Assembly: GCF_001050475.1 (NCBI RefSeq) | Contig: NZ_CP012034.1 | Coordinates: 1,054,001 to 1,118,000 of the forward strand | Direction of reading: 5' to 3' | DNA from: Companilactobacillus ginsenosidimutans | GTDB lineage: Bacteria; Bacillota; Bacilli; Lactobacillales; Lactobacillaceae | Length of the DNA: 64,000 nt | Shown here: positions 1-8,763 of the stretch, in pieces | Layout of the letters: every line of letters begins with the position of its first letter | Numbering within the stretch: the first letter of the stretch is position 1 | The notes under the pieces: model-generated | The model's database searches: none | The model's input: only the letters and a program-made list of their open reading frames with translations | Told to the model about the DNA's origin: nothing | Translations under genes and position numbers: made by a program

Positions 1-157
1 TAAACTCATGTCCATCGCGATCACCCTTTAGTGGGAAGAACAAATCACCAGTCTTAGCTTTTCTACTATCAAAGCAAACGCCGGTAATTTGAACATCTGG
101 TATATTTTCAGCGGTTATTTTTAAAGCCGAATAAACTTCTCGTAACTTCATTTTCAT
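1..157 (-). CDS. murF: UDP-N-acetylmuramoyl-tripeptide--D-alanyl-D-alanine ligase, N-terminal fragment
   Basis: MurF adds D-Ala-D-Ala to the UDP-MurNAc tripeptide in the cytoplasmic stage of peptidoglycan synthesis. Only the first 50 or so residues are in the window; the rest lies beyond base 1. The visible part holds the Mur ligase N-terminal signature CFDSRKAKTGDLFFPLKG followed by DGHEF, which is typical of MurF. Two in-frame ATG codons are possible (157 and 151); the outer one follows a GGGGAA ribosome-binding site. The gene is divergent from the MFS pump that starts at 246. Identity rests on a short stretch but the motif is characteristic. Confidence 0.8.
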   Translation of the reverse strand, partial: MKMKLREVYSALKITAENIPDVQITGVCFDSRKAKTGDLFFPLKGDRDGHEF

Positions 158-245
158 GAATACTATTCCCCAGTTCTAAAAAAATATTTTCTCCCAAAAA
201 ATGAAAAGAGTATACTAATTAACTTAGAAAGGATTTGATGTATTT

Positions 246-1472
246 ATGAGTTCAAATACACAAAATACTCCAAAAGAGAATAACTATTGGAGAAAAAATC
301 TAATCGTCCTCTGGTTTAGTACCTTTGTAACAGGTATTGGCTTTAGTATGATAACACCCTTTATGCCATTATACATTAATAGTTTGGGGAATTTCACAAA
401 AAGTCAATTGGTCATCTGGAACGGTATTGCCTTTTCATCAACCTTCTTGGTTATGGCAATCATCTCACCTATCTGGGGCAAAATAGCCGACAGACGTGGT
501 CGAAAGTTAATGTTGATTCGTGCCGCATTAGGTATGTCGATTGTTATCTTTCTACAAGCGTTCGTCACGGCACCATGGCAATTAGTAGTATTAAGACTTT
601 TGCAAGGTGTATTTTCAGGATTCGTAAGTAATGCAAATACTTTAATTGCATCTACAGCTCCAAGATCCGAAAGTGGAAAAGCTCTTGGAACATTAAACAC
701 CGGCGTTATCTCAGGAACTTTGTTAGGACCTTTAGTAGGTGGCGTTATCGCCCAATACTTCGGCTACAGAATTCCATTTATGATAACTGGATCATTACTT
801 TTTACCGCCTTTATTTTGACAGTGATTTTCATTAAAGAAGATTTCAAACCTGTGCCAAAAGGTCAGGAAGCCTCAACTACGGAAATCTTTCATAAGTTGA
901 AAAATCCGAATATTATTCTAGCAATGTTTATTACTACTATGATTATTCAAATGTCCAATAATTCCATCAACCCAATCATCAGTTTGTATGTTAAACAACT
1001 AATGCACGGTTCCGACAAGGTTACCCTCATCGCCGGAGTTGTTGCCGCACTGCCTGGTATTGCAAACATTATTGCTGCACCACGTTTTGGAGCATTGGGT
1101 GATAAAATTGGTACTGGAAAAATTTTAATTGGTGGATTGATATTTGCGGTACTTGTATATATTCCACAAGCTTTCGTAAATAACATCTGGCAATTAGCAA
1201 TTCTTCGCTTTTTCGTTGGAATATCTGATGCCTGCTTAGTACCACAAGTACAAACCTTGTTAGCAAAAAATACCGATACGCAGTATACGGGACGAGTCTT
1301 TGGTTACAACCAGTCCTTCCAATCAGTTGGTAATGTCTGTGGCCCACTTCTAGGTTCTTATGTCTCAAGTGCACTAAGCTATTCAGCCGTATTCTTGACG
1401 ACAAGTGGTCTTGCATTAATCAACTTCGTATGGGTATTTACACACCTGCGGACGAAAAAGAAAAAAGCCTAG
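246..1472 (+). CDS. MFS drug efflux transporter, MdtG/PmrA-like
   Basis: This is a 408-residue, 12-helix major facilitator protein. The loop between helices 2 and 3 carries the MFS signature GKIADRRGRK near residue 80. The GTLNTGVISGTLLGPLVGG stretch near residues 149-167 matches the antiporter motif C of drug:proton exporters. These traits and the length fit the DHA1 drug-export group that includes PmrA and MdtG; the substrate cannot be told. AGAAAGGA at 226-233 serves the ATG at 246; the upstream ATG at 238 hits a stop after three codons. The gene stands alone between murF and the convergent rpmE2. Confidence 0.8.
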   Translation: MSSNTQNTPKENNYWRKNLIVLWFSTFVTGIGFSMITPFMPLYINSLGNFTKSQLVIWNGIAFSSTFLVMAIISPIWGKIADRRGRKLMLIRAALGMSIVIFLQAFVTAPWQLVVLRLLQGVFSGFVSNANTLIASTAPRSESGKALGTLNTGVISGTLLGPLVGGVIAQYFGYRIPFMITGSLLFTAFILTVIFIKEDFKPVPKGQEASTTEIFHKLKNPNIILAMFITTMIIQMSNNSINPIISLYVKQLMHGSDKVTLIAGVVAALPGIANIIAAPRFGALGDKIGTGKILIGGLIFAVLVYIPQAFVNNIWQLAILRFFVGISDACLVPQVQTLLAKNTDTQYTGRVFGYNQSFQSVGNVCGPLLGSYVSSALSYSAVFLTTSGLALINFVWVFTHLRTKKKKA

Positions 1473-1506
1473 AAACAACAAGTTTCTGTAAAAAAGAAAA
1501 AAATAA

Positions 1507-1530
1507 AAGCCATCCGAGAAAGGATGGCCT
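1507..1530 (-). terminator. Terminator after rpmE2, possibly bidirectional
   Basis: A 7-bp stem GCCATCC/GGATGGC (1509-1515 with 1522-1528) has a six-base loop. Read on the minus strand it is followed by a T-rich run (complement of 1490-1508). It touches the rpmE2 stop codon and can also stop transcription from the convergent MFS gene. Confidence 0.75.
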
Positions 1531-1778
1531 TATTTGTTTGACAAACCATATTTCTTGTTGAAACGATCGATACGTCCATCTGCTTGAGCAAACTTTTGTT
1601 TACCTGTGTAGAAAGGATGTGAATCTGATGAGATTTCAACACGAATCAATGGGTATTCAGTTCCTTCATAATCAGTTGTTTCATCTGAGTTAACAGTTGA
1701 TCCTGCTAAGAATTTCTTACCAGTTGAAGAATCCATGAATACAACTTGGTGGTAATCTGGATGAATTCCTTGTTTCAT
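1530..1778 (-). CDS. rpmE2: 50S ribosomal protein L31 type B
   Basis: This is an 82-residue protein starting [16 protein letters not shown], a component of the large ribosomal subunit. It has the type B length and lacks the CxxC zinc motif of type A L31. Zinc-free paralogues often replace the zinc form when zinc is scarce, but here no Zur box was recognised. An AAAGGAG site precedes the ATG. It is transcribed alone from the promoter at 1843-1871 and ends in the terminator at 1507-1530. Confidence 0.95.
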   Translation of the reverse strand: MKQGIHPDYHQVVFMDSSTGKKFLAGSTVNSDETTDYEGTEYPLIRVEISSDSHPFYTGKQKFAQADGRIDRFNKKYGLSNK

Positions 1779-1842
1779 TATAAATGTCTCCTTTGCCCTA
1801 AGTCCTTTACGGAGATAGAGATTAATTTACTAACGGTATTAA

Positions 1843-1871
1843 ATAATATCATGAACAACCAAGATATTCAA
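1843..1871 (-). promoter_or_regulatory. Promoter of rpmE2
   Basis: On the minus strand a -35 TTGAAT (1866-1871) and a -10 TATTAT (1843-1848) are separated by exactly 17 bases. It lies just behind the stop codon of the ABC-F gene, so rpmE2 has its own promoter. Confidence 0.6.
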
Positions 1872-1878
1872 TATAATT

Positions 1879-3378
1879 CTACTCTTTCAACATTACTTTT
1901 TCATCAGCAATTGTATCAATTAGCCCAATATCATGGTCAATAATCAGCATTGTAGGATGCTGTTTTTTTATTGCTGCAATAATTTGATCACGTGTAATAA
2001 CGTCTAAATAGTTGAATGGCTCATCCCACAAGTATAAATTAGCTTCCTGTGAAAGACTCAAACTCAAGGCAACCTTGCGCTTTTGACCTTGGCTCATATG
2101 TTCAATTGGATCATTAAACAATTCACGTTCAAATCCAAGTTTACGTAAGTTTGAGAAAACTTGTTCAACATCTATCTCACTATTTTCAGCAACTTGTCTA
2201 ATAGTACCATGTAACGTTGTCTCTTGTGGCATATAAGACACTTTAATTCCCTTTTTAATAGAAATATTTCCACGTTGCTCAAACGGTTGATCAAAATCCA
2301 TAATTCGTTTGAAAATTGTTGACTTACCAATTCCATTCCTGCCCAGTAAAGCAGTGACTTTACCAGTCTTAACTTCGAAGCTTACCTCAGGTGTTTGAAC
2401 TGAGTCATTTACCATTTGAAAATTTTCTGCAGAAATTAATTGATTGAAATGAGAAATCTCGACGTAATTTAATACTATCGGGTCATCAATCTCGATATCT
2501 TTCAACAAATCCTTTTTCTTTTCAACAGCTTCATTTGCTCGCTTTTGCATGGTACTAGCTTTTTTCATCATCTTAGCAGACTTGTGACTAAGAAAGCCTT
2601 TGTCCAAATTAGTATGGAGATCCATCTTGATGTTTTTATTCTTATTACGCTCCGATTGATTTGCCCAGTTCTCTTTTTTTACAGCTGAAGCTTCCATCTT
2701 CTTAATATCTTTTTTTAACTGTGCTTTTTCAGCCATTTCGGAATTATCACGAATATCCTTTTGTTGCTCCCATGTATCAAAGTCTCCTTGATAAACATCG
2801 ATTGTATTGCGGTTAATTGAAATAACATGGTCAATTATTTGATTTAAAAAACCTCGGTCATGACTAATGACAATAAATCCCTGCTTGCCTCGTAAATAAT
2901 TAGCTACGACCTCTCTTCCCTCAATATCCAAATGGTTAGTTGGTTCATCCACCAACTGGAAACCATTGTTATCGACGAACATAACGGCTAACAGCAATTT
3001 TGTCCGTTCACCTGGGCTGAGGTTTTCGAAAGGACGTTCAAGCACGCTAAGGTCCATTTTGAGCTTGTCTAATTCTTGCTCAACCTTCCAAATGTCATAA
3101 TCTTTCAAACCAGAAAGTTCTAGAGCAACATCCCCCGCCAACTTAGCCGGATTAGAAACGTTTTGAGGATAGTAATAAAAATTCAAGTTAGTTACAATTG
3201 AGCCGCTGTAATCTAACTTATTTCTCAAAATATTCAATAAAGTAGTCTTACCTCGACCATTTCGACCAATCAATCCTAATTTCCAGCTTTCATCGATACT
3301 TAAATTAACCGAGTCGAAAAGGTTAGTAGACATCTGATCATATTTAAAAGTTAAATTAGTTATTTGTATTGTTCCCAT
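1879..3378 (-). CDS. ABC-F ribosomal protection protein, Lsa/VmlR-like
   Basis: This 499-residue protein has two ABC ATPase domains and no membrane segment. Walker A motifs are GRNGRGKT (residues 38-45) and GRNGIGKST (about 348), signatures are LSPGERTK and MSQGQKRK, and the second Walker B has WDEPFNYLD. A charged linker between the domains (about 205-300) corresponds to the antibiotic-resistance domain. The N-terminus resembles Lsa proteins, which displace lincosamides, pleuromutilins and streptogramin A from the ribosome. Whether this copy gives resistance is inferred, but the attenuator in its leader strongly suggests antibiotic-inducible control. The ATG lies 9 bases after GAGGGA. It follows murA on the same strand. 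Confidence 0.85.
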   Translation of the reverse strand: MGTIQITNLTFKYDQMSTNLFDSVNLSIDESWKLGLIGRNGRGKTTLLNILRNKLDYSGSIVTNLNFYYYPQNVSNPAKLAGDVALELSGLKDYDIWKVEQELDKLKMDLSVLERPFENLSPGERTKLLLAVMFVDNNGFQLVDEPTNHLDIEGREVVANYLRGKQGFIVISHDRGFLNQIIDHVISINRNTIDVYQGDFDTWEQQKDIRDNSEMAEKAQLKKDIKKMEASAVKKENWANQSERNKNKNIKMDLHTNLDKGFLSHKSAKMMKKASTMQKRANEAVEKKKDLLKDIEIDDPIVLNYVEISHFNQLISAENFQMVNDSVQTPEVSFEVKTGKVTALLGRNGIGKSTIFKRIMDFDQPFEQRGNISIKKGIKVSYMPQETTLHGTIRQVAENSEIDVEQVFSNLRKLGFERELFNDPIEHMSQGQKRKVALSLSLSQEANLYLWDEPFNYLDVITRDQIIAAIKKQHPTMLIIDHDIGLIDTIADEKVMLKE

Positions 3379-3432
3379 GTAAAATCCCTCATTTCAAGTG
3401 CAAATAAGGCTGACTTGCTAAAAAAACGTAAC

Positions 3433-3584
3433 AAAAAAGGACGCTAAATAGCGTCCTAATTGAGTATCTCTTTTAGGAAAACACGCTATTGAGAAGTAGA
3501 AAGTCAAAGCCAAATAACACACTAGTAGTATTAGTATATTAATTTGAATTTCAACTTAATTTCTCAACGGCGCACTTCCTCTCT
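3433..3584 (-). promoter_or_regulatory. Ribosome-mediated transcription attenuator of the ABC-F gene
   Basis: Read on the minus strand the leader has four pairing segments: 1 (3561-3573), 2 (3483-3495), 3 (3447-3456) and 4 (3439-3445). Segments 3 and 4 form a terminator, GGACGCT-ATTT-AGCGTCC followed by six T. Segment 2 contains AATAGCGT, complementary to ACGCTATT in segment 3, giving an antiterminator. Segment 1 contains TTGAGAA, complementary to TTCTCAA in segment 2, and the pairing extends through further G-C pairs. Segment 1 holds the start of a tiny leader ORF. A ribosome stalled there would free segment 2 and let transcription pass. Confidence 0.75.
3556..3567 (-). CDS. Putative three-codon leader ORF (TTG AGA AAT TAA)
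   Basis: The leader of the ABC-F gene holds TTG AGA AAT TAA (Met-Arg-Asn-stop) eight bases after an AGAGAGGAA ribosome-binding site (3576-3584). A GTG at 3575 would give Met-Arg-Arg-stop but sits directly against the Shine-Dalgarno sequence, so the TTG is preferred. The codons lie inside pairing segment 1 of the attenuator. Leader ORFs of this kind are known upstream of other ABC-F resistance genes. Its translation is an inference. Confidence 0.5.
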   Translation of the reverse strand: MRN

Positions 3585-3626
3585 GTTTTTATGATACGAA
3601 TAAATTAACAAGAATTTATTAGTTTG

Positions 3627-4907
3627 TCAATTTTCTTTTAAATCATCATGGCCAATTAACTCTACATCAGCTTGTAATTGATGTAATTTCCATACTACAC
3701 GGTCGTAACCTCGTAGGATGTTTTCAGCATTAGTGATTGTAGTTGTTCCATCAGCCATTAATCCAGCAATCATTAAACATGCACCAGCACGAATCTCGTC
3801 AGCTGATACTGTTGCACCGGTTAATTGTGCCCCTCCATGTACAAAAATCAAATCATTTTCACTTGAGATGTCTCCACCCATTTTTTGTAACTGTGAAATA
3901 TGTTTAATTCTCTTTGGATAGATGGTATCAATAATCATTGCTTCACCCTTAGATTGCATAAGCAATGGAGTTATTGGTTGTTGCAAATCGGTAGCAAAGC
4001 CTGGATATGGCATTGTCTTAATATTAACTGCTTTCATGTCTGGTGATGGTTTGACATAAATGCTGTCTTCACCAATCTCCAAATTCACACCCATTTCATC
4101 GAGCTTAGCTAGGAATGCATCCAAATGCTCGCTGATGATGTTGTTAATTAAAATATCTCCGCCATTTGCGGCAGCCAAGCTCAAATAAGTACCAGCTTCA
4201 ATTCGGTCTGGAATAATTGTATGAGAGTTATTTGAGCGAAGTTCATCTACACCCTCGATACGAATTGTTTCCGTACCAACACCACGGATAACTGCACCCA
4301 TATTATTCAAAAATGTTGCTAAATCAATAATTTCTGGTTCCTTTGCAGCATTTTCAATCACGGTTGTACCCTTGGCTTTTACAGCTGCCAAAATGACATT
4401 AATAGTAGCTCCAACAGATACCATATCTAAAAAGATTTTTGCTCCCTTTAGACCTTCTTCAGGTGCGGTAATAATCATTTGACCATGTTTATTTTCAACA
4501 TGAGCTCCTAAAGCTTCAAATCCCTTAATATGTTGGTCAATTGGACGTGGACCAATATCATCCCCACCAGGAAAACCAACTACTGCTTTACCAAAACGGC
4601 CCAGCATGGCACCCATGAAGTAATATGATGCGCGTAAACTACTGACCTTACCACTTGGTAATTCAGCAAAATGAATTTGAGTAGGATCAATTTTCAAGAC
4701 ATCATTCTTTACTTCTGAGGTTACATTCATATCAAGCAAAATGGAACGTAAATTCGCTACATCTCTAATTTGTGGAACGGAGTCTAACACGACTGGAGTA
4801 CTGGATAAGATTGCCGCAGGAATCAATGCGACAGTACTGTTTTTAGCACCGCCAATCGTAACTTCCCCCGATAATTTTTTTCCACCATTAATTACAAGTT
4901 TTTGCAT
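3627..4907 (-). CDS. murA: UDP-N-acetylglucosamine 1-carboxyvinyltransferase with Cys-to-Asp active site
   Basis: This 426-residue EPT-family enzyme transfers enolpyruvate from PEP to UDP-GlcNAc, the first committed step of peptidoglycan synthesis. N-terminal KNS (residues 22-24) and the loop [13 protein letters not shown] are visible. The catalytic loop normally reads GGC; here the Cys is Asp (residue 116). That change is known to make MurA insensitive to fosfomycin while leaving it active. The [17 protein letters not shown] context resembles the MurZ (MurAB) form of Firmicutes; whether a second MurA exists elsewhere is unknown. It follows pyrG by about 50 bp on the same strand, an arrangement (rpoE-pyrG-murA) common in lactobacilli and bacilli. 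Confidence 0.95.
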   Translation of the reverse strand: MQKLVINGGKKLSGEVTIGGAKNSTVALIPAAILSSTPVVLDSVPQIRDVANLRSILLDMNVTSEVKNDVLKIDPTQIHFAELPSGKVSSLRASYYFMGAMLGRFGKAVVGFPGGDDIGPRPIDQHIKGFEALGAHVENKHGQMIITAPEEGLKGAKIFLDMVSVGATINVILAAVKAKGTTVIENAAKEPEIIDLATFLNNMGAVIRGVGTETIRIEGVDELRSNNSHTIIPDRIEAGTYLSLAAANGGDILINNIISEHLDAFLAKLDEMGVNLEIGEDSIYVKPSPDMKAVNIKTMPYPGFATDLQQPITPLLMQSKGEAMIIDTIYPKRIKHISQLQKMGGDISSENDLIFVHGGAQLTGATVSADEIRAGACLMIAGLMADGTTTITNAENILRGYDRVVWKLHQLQADVELIGHDDLKEN

Positions 4908-4958
4908 AAGTTTTTCCCTAACTTTTATTAACTAGATCAAATTAAAAAGTATTAACTC

Positions 4959-6572
4959 CTAGAGATCTTCTTCAGCAAGACCTGATGCAGCACCAATAAA
5001 TGCTTTGAATAAGCCTTCTGGCTTAGTTGGTCTTGACAAGAACTCTGGATGATATTGTGCAGCGACGTGGAATTTGTTTTCTGGAATTTCAATAATTTCA
5101 ACCAAGTGGTTATCAGGTGAAACTCCTGAGAATACTAGTCCATGTTCTTCGAATTGCTTACGATAAGCATTGTTAAATTCATATCTGTGTCTGTGTCTTT
5201 CTTGGATAACAGATTGGTTATCGTAAGCGGCTGCTGTTTTAGTACCTTCCTTTAGTTTACATGGATATGCACCCAAACGTAAAGTACCACCTACATTTTC
5301 AATATCTTTTTGGTCTGCCATCAAGTCGATAATCTTGTTATCAGCATTTGCGTCAACTTCGCCAGTTGTTGCATCCTTGATTCCAACAACGTTTCTAGCA
5401 AATTCGATACTTGCCATCTGCATACCTAAACAAATTCCAAGATAAGGAACATCGTTTTCACGGGCATACTTAATTGTTGTAATCATGCCTTCAAGTCCAC
5501 GGCTACCAAATCCACCAGGAACCAGAATACCATCTGAATCCTTTAGAATATCAGCAACATTATCTTCTGTGATTTCGTCAGCAGAAATCTTTTCTAACTC
5601 AATATCAGTATTATATACATAACCTGCAGCATTTAATGCTTCTGTTACAGAAATATAAGCATCTTGTAACTTAGTATACTTACCAACCAATGTGATTTTA
5701 GTCTTGTGTTTTAAGTTGTGAATACGATCAACCAACTTATTCCAATCAGTCATATCAGATGGTTTTGTTTCCAAGTGTAAGTATCGGCATACGATATCAT
5801 CAAAGTCTTGTGCTTGAAGATTCAATGGTACATCGTAGATTGAACTTGCATCTCGGGATTCAATAACAGCTTCAGCGTCAACATCACAAAATGAAGCAAT
5901 TTTGTCTTTCATATTTTGTGGCATTGGTTTTTCTGTACGAACTACCAAGATATTAGGTTGAATTCCGATTCCACGCAACTCTTTTACACTGTGTTGAGTT
6001 GGTTTTGTCTTCATTTCGCCGGCTGCCTTCAAATATGGGACTAAAGTTGTGTGAATATAAACAACATTTTCAGAACCAACGTCTGCCTTCATTTGACGCA
6101 AAGCTTCCAAATAAGGTGTTGATTCAATATCACCAACAGTACCACCAACTTCAGTAATAATTACATCTGAATCAGTTGTTGTAGCTGCACGTGTTATTTT
6201 TTGTTTAATCATATCTGTAATATGTGGTATTACTTGAACAGTTGCTCCGTTGTAATCTCCATGACGTTCACGGCGGATTACTTCTGAATAAATCTTACCT
6301 GTTGTAACGTTTGAATATTTGTTCAAATCGTTATCAATAAATCTTTCATAGTGACCAAGGTCCAAATCAGTCTCTGTACCATCGTTAGTAACATAAACTT
6401 CACCGTGTTGGTATGGACTCATTGTTCCGGGATCCACGTTGATGTATGGGTCAAATTTTTGCATTGTAACCTTAAGTCCACGGTTTCTCAATAATCTACC
6501 AAGAGATGCGGCCACAATTCCTTTTCCTAAAGATGAAACAACTCCACCTGTAATAAAAATATACTTCGTCAT
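4959..6572 (-). CDS. pyrG: CTP synthase
   Basis: PyrG makes CTP from UTP, ATP and glutamine. The synthetase domain begins [18 protein letters not shown] with the P-loop-like [10 protein letters not shown], and the C-terminal glutamine amidotransferase domain has the nucleophile motif GICLGMQ and the YHPEF His/Glu pair. The ATG at 6572 is preferred to an in-frame ATG five codons upstream because GGAGG sits seven bases before it. The 537-residue length is normal. It is preceded by a leader with promoter, GGGC start and terminator that match the CTP-sensitive attenuator of Gram-positive pyrG genes. murA follows. Confidence 0.97.
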   Translation of the reverse strand: MTKYIFITGGVVSSLGKGIVAASLGRLLRNRGLKVTMQKFDPYINVDPGTMSPYQHGEVYVTNDGTETDLDLGHYERFIDNDLNKYSNVTTGKIYSEVIRRERHGDYNGATVQVIPHITDMIKQKITRAATTTDSDVIITEVGGTVGDIESTPYLEALRQMKADVGSENVVYIHTTLVPYLKAAGEMKTKPTQHSVKELRGIGIQPNILVVRTEKPMPQNMKDKIASFCDVDAEAVIESRDASSIYDVPLNLQAQDFDDIVCRYLHLETKPSDMTDWNKLVDRIHNLKHKTKITLVGKYTKLQDAYISVTEALNAAGYVYNTDIELEKISADEITEDNVADILKDSDGILVPGGFGSRGLEGMITTIKYARENDVPYLGICLGMQMASIEFARNVVGIKDATTGEVDANADNKIIDLMADQKDIENVGGTLRLGAYPCKLKEGTKTAAAYDNQSVIQERHRHRYEFNNAYRKQFEEHGLVFSGVSPDNHLVEIIEIPENKFHVAAQYHPEFLSRPTKPEGLFKAFIGAASGLAEEDL

Positions 6573-6607
6573 AGCTTTCCTCCACATATTATATCTAGGG
6601 ATTTCTT

Positions 6608-6649
6608 AAAAAATAAAAAAGCTCCCTATTCATATAGAACAGGGAACTT
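6608..6649 (-). terminator. Attenuator terminator in the pyrG leader
   Basis: Read on the minus strand, a 13-bp stem (6637-6649 with 6619-6631) with two G-U pairs and a five-base loop is followed by TTTT-A-TTTTTT. The 5' arm contains the C/U-rich stretch TTCCCT. In the known mechanism, extra G residues added at the transcript start when CTP is low pair with that stretch and stop the terminator from forming. Confidence 0.75.
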
Positions 6650-6670
6650 GTAATTAGTCTATCTAATAGA

Positions 6671-6710
6671 GCCCAAACAATATAATACTGTTTCAATGGG
6701 CAATCGTCAA
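6671..6710 (-). promoter_or_regulatory. pyrG promoter with GGGCTC initiation site
   Basis: On the minus strand -35 TTGACG (6705-6710) and -10 TATTAT (6682-6687) are spaced by 17 bases. Seven bases further the transcript would begin GGGCTC (6674-6669), the sequence at which reiterative G incorporation occurs in the pyrG system of Bacillus. Together with the downstream attenuator this supports CTP-sensing control. Confidence 0.75.
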
Positions 6711-6735
6711 ACCTTAAATCTCAAAATTGCAAATC

Positions 6736-7395
6736 TTATTTCTTTGAATCGTCAGAATCGTTGTCATCTTCCAAATCATCATCATCGTCGTCATCATCTT
6801 CATCAGATAAATCGATGTCTGTATCATCGTCGTCAGCGTCAAATTCTGTTAATTGACCTTCAATACCATCATCAAGACCAGTATCGTGTTCGTCGTCATC
6901 ATCATCGTCATCAACTGATAAATCAGTATTAGTAAACTTAGATAAGTCTGGACCACTGCCCTCTGTTGTATCGTCTTCGTCATCATCGTCATTAAGACTC
7001 AAATCACTGTCGTCATCATAATCAACAACGTCATCGTCTTCATCATCGTCACTCAAGAAAGCATTAACTTTTTGAGCAGCCTTATGTGTGTTTTCAGTAC
7101 CGTTGTCTTCAGGGTGATTAACCTCTTCATCAACAGAGTCGAATGGATACCATTTACGTAATCCCCATACGTTTTCACCAAGTGAAAGGAAACTACCATC
7201 GTTATTCAAGTCTGTATAGAATTGTGGTAAGTGATCTTTGATTTGATCGTCAGTCTTCCCTAAGTATGTTTGGATCTCATTAACGATATCAGAGAAGTTC
7301 TTAGCCTCTTTGTTACTTTCATCGAGGATTTCATAAGCAACTTCGATCATTGATAATTCTTCTTTATTCTGATTCTTGAATTTTTCAAGTTTCAA
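6736..7395 (-). CDS. rpoE: DNA-directed RNA polymerase delta subunit
   Basis: This 219-residue protein has the folded N-terminal domain typical of RpoE (MKLEKFKNQNKEELSMIEVA, then VWGLRKWYPFD near residue 80). A C-terminal half made almost entirely of Asp and Glu follows (about residues 110-219). Delta binds RNA polymerase and speeds recycling and complex turnover. The start is a TTG at 7395, with AAAGGA 12 bases upstream; a perfect 12-bp palindrome fills that gap. The acidic tail is long compared with the Bacillus protein of about 170 residues. The gene precedes pyrG and has its own promoter at 7431-7459. Confidence 0.95.
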   Translation of the reverse strand: MKLEKFKNQNKEELSMIEVAYEILDESNKEAKNFSDIVNEIQTYLGKTDDQIKDHLPQFYTDLNNDGSFLSLGENVWGLRKWYPFDSVDEEVNHPEDNGTENTHKAAQKVNAFLSDDDEDDDVVDYDDDSDLSLNDDDDEDDTTEGSGPDLSKFTNTDLSVDDDDDDDEHDTGLDDGIEGQLTEFDADDDDTDIDLSDEDDDDDDDDLEDDNDSDDSKK

Positions 7396-7430
7396 ACGTG
7401 TACACGTCCTTTCAAAGCGTCTTACATTTA

Positions 7431-7459
7431 ATAATATCGATTTAAACGCTAAAAATCAA
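7431..7459 (-). promoter_or_regulatory. Promoter of rpoE
   Basis: On the minus strand -35 TTGATT (7454-7459) and -10 TATTAT (7431-7436) are 17 bases apart. The promoter overlaps the last codons of the upstream DUF1934 gene. Confidence 0.6.
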
Positions 7460-7882
7460 TCTAAACTTGTAATTACCTACTATATTATTATCATAAATCA
7501 AGTCATAATCAATATTTATTTTCCCATGTAACGGTTCATCAGTAATCTCGACTAGTGAATCCTTAGTATAAGTGTTCATTTGCATCACACCATATTCAGT
7601 GTATACACTAGCAGCATTACGATCCTGATTGGTAAAATAAAGCATCGAGGCCAAATTAGTACTTTTTGCCTCTCGTTTCAAATGAATATCACCATTTTCA
7701 GTAATCTTAACTAAAATAGAAGCATGGTCATCATGATCCATACTCTCGTTAAATTGAAGATAAATGGCATTTCCCATCCGAGTAAATTTTCCCGGCTCAG
7801 AAATCTTTGTGTGAGTCATCTCGCCAGCTTGAAAAACTGACATATCGAGATCAACATTTACTTCAATACGATTATTTTCCAA
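7442..7882 (-). CDS. DUF1934 (YwiB-like) beta-barrel protein
   Basis: This small protein of about 146 residues has the pattern of the DUF1934 family, a lipocalin-like beta-barrel of unknown function usually found next to rpoE or argS. Visible hallmarks are EVNVDLDMSVFQAGEM near the N-terminus and the closing IDYDLIYDNNIVGNYKFRLIF. The reading frame is open from a GTG at 7897, but a TTG at 7882 is a better start because GGGGTG lies eight bases before it. It is 41-56 bp from the divergent lipoate-ligase-like gene. Confidence 0.7.
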   Translation of the reverse strand: MENNRIEVNVDLDMSVFQAGEMTHTKISEPGKFTRMGNAIYLQFNESMDHDDHASILVKITENGDIHLKREAKSTNLASMLYFTNQDRNAASVYTEYGVMQMNTYTKDSLVEITDEPLHGKINIDYDLIYDNNIVGNYKFRLIFSV

Positions 7883-7938
7883 AATATTACACCCCACATG
7901 ATAAAATTAATAAATATACTACTTAAAGAAGTGATCAA

Positions 7939-8763
7939 GTGAATAAGCAAATTTTATTATACGGCCAAAATATTGAATCTGCGCAAACTATGCTCAATCC
8001 TTTTGCGGATACCGGTGCTATTCTGCAATTTGTTTCCGAAGAGAAATTAGCAGTTGCACATTTTTGGACTACTCTACCAACTGTCATCCTTGGATTGCAA
8101 GACCAACGACTTAATAACCTTCATGGTGGTCTGCAAATGCTTGAGGATAAGCACTATGTCTATTACCTTAGAAACTCAGGTGGACTAAGTGTTGTGACAG
8201 ATCCTAACATCTTAAATTTCACATTATTTCTTCCTAATAAAGACGAATTATCAATCGATGACGCCTATGGAAAAATGTATTCTGTAATGAAATCCGCTTT
8301 TTCAGACCAGATAAAAACTGGTACGATTGAACGTTCTTATTGTCCTGGAACATTTGATTTGAGTATAGATGGCAAGAAATTAGCCGGAATATCGCAAAGA
8401 CGTTCTGGTGATGCTGTTGCCATCATGGCCTACATTAGTATAACTGGAAATCAACATGAACGGTCACAATTGATGAAAGATTTTTACGAAATTAGTGATT
8501 ATCCCAAAAATGAGCGCATTGATTTTCCAAATATAGATATACATTGTATGGAAAACTTAGATATTTTAACACAACAAGAACTAACTGTAGGTCTAGCTAA
8601 AGAAAAAATCTTGAACGCACTTACTAAAGAAAACTATACAATTGATAATTCTAGTTTCAATATTGTTGAGACATCGCAACCTTATCGAGAAAGTTATGAC
8701 AAGACACTAGAAGATTTGGTATATAAAAATAAAAAATTATTGGGAGAAAATTATGACAATTAA
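7939..8763 (+). CDS. Lipoate-protein ligase / octanoyltransferase family protein
   Basis: This 274-residue protein belongs to the biotin/lipoate A/B ligase fold. The central segment ERSYCPGTFDLSIDGKKLAGISQRR matches the lipoyl-lysine-binding region of LplA/LipL-like enzymes, with a conserved Lys in DGKKLAGISQ. Members attach or transfer lipoyl or octanoyl groups to E2 or GcvH proteins; the precise reaction here is not resolved. Translation appears to begin at GTG 7939 with only a weak AAGAAGTGA site. It overlaps the HD-domain gene by 11 bp, so the two are translationally coupled. Confidence 0.7.
   Translation: MNKQILLYGQNIESAQTMLNPFADTGAILQFVSEEKLAVAHFWTTLPTVILGLQDQRLNNLHGGLQMLEDKHYVYYLRNSGGLSVVTDPNILNFTLFLPNKDELSIDDAYGKMYSVMKSAFSDQIKTGTIERSYCPGTFDLSIDGKKLAGISQRRSGDAVAIMAYISITGNQHERSQLMKDFYEISDYPKNERIDFPNIDIHCMENLDILTQQELTVGLAKEKILNALTKENYTIDNSSFNIVETSQPYRESYDKTLEDLVYKNKKLLGENYDN

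Noticed and set aside
947..1416. Antisense frames within the MFS transporter and other genes
   Set aside because: They overlap well-supported coding regions in other frames and lack ribosome-binding sites.
6572..6587. pyrG start at 6587 adding five residues
   Set aside because: The ribosome-binding site GGAGG lies between that ATG and the one at 6572, and conserved PyrG proteins begin at the latter.
6696..6932. His-rich plus-strand frame opposite rpoE
   Set aside because: It is the complement of the Asp/Glu codon run in the delta subunit tail.
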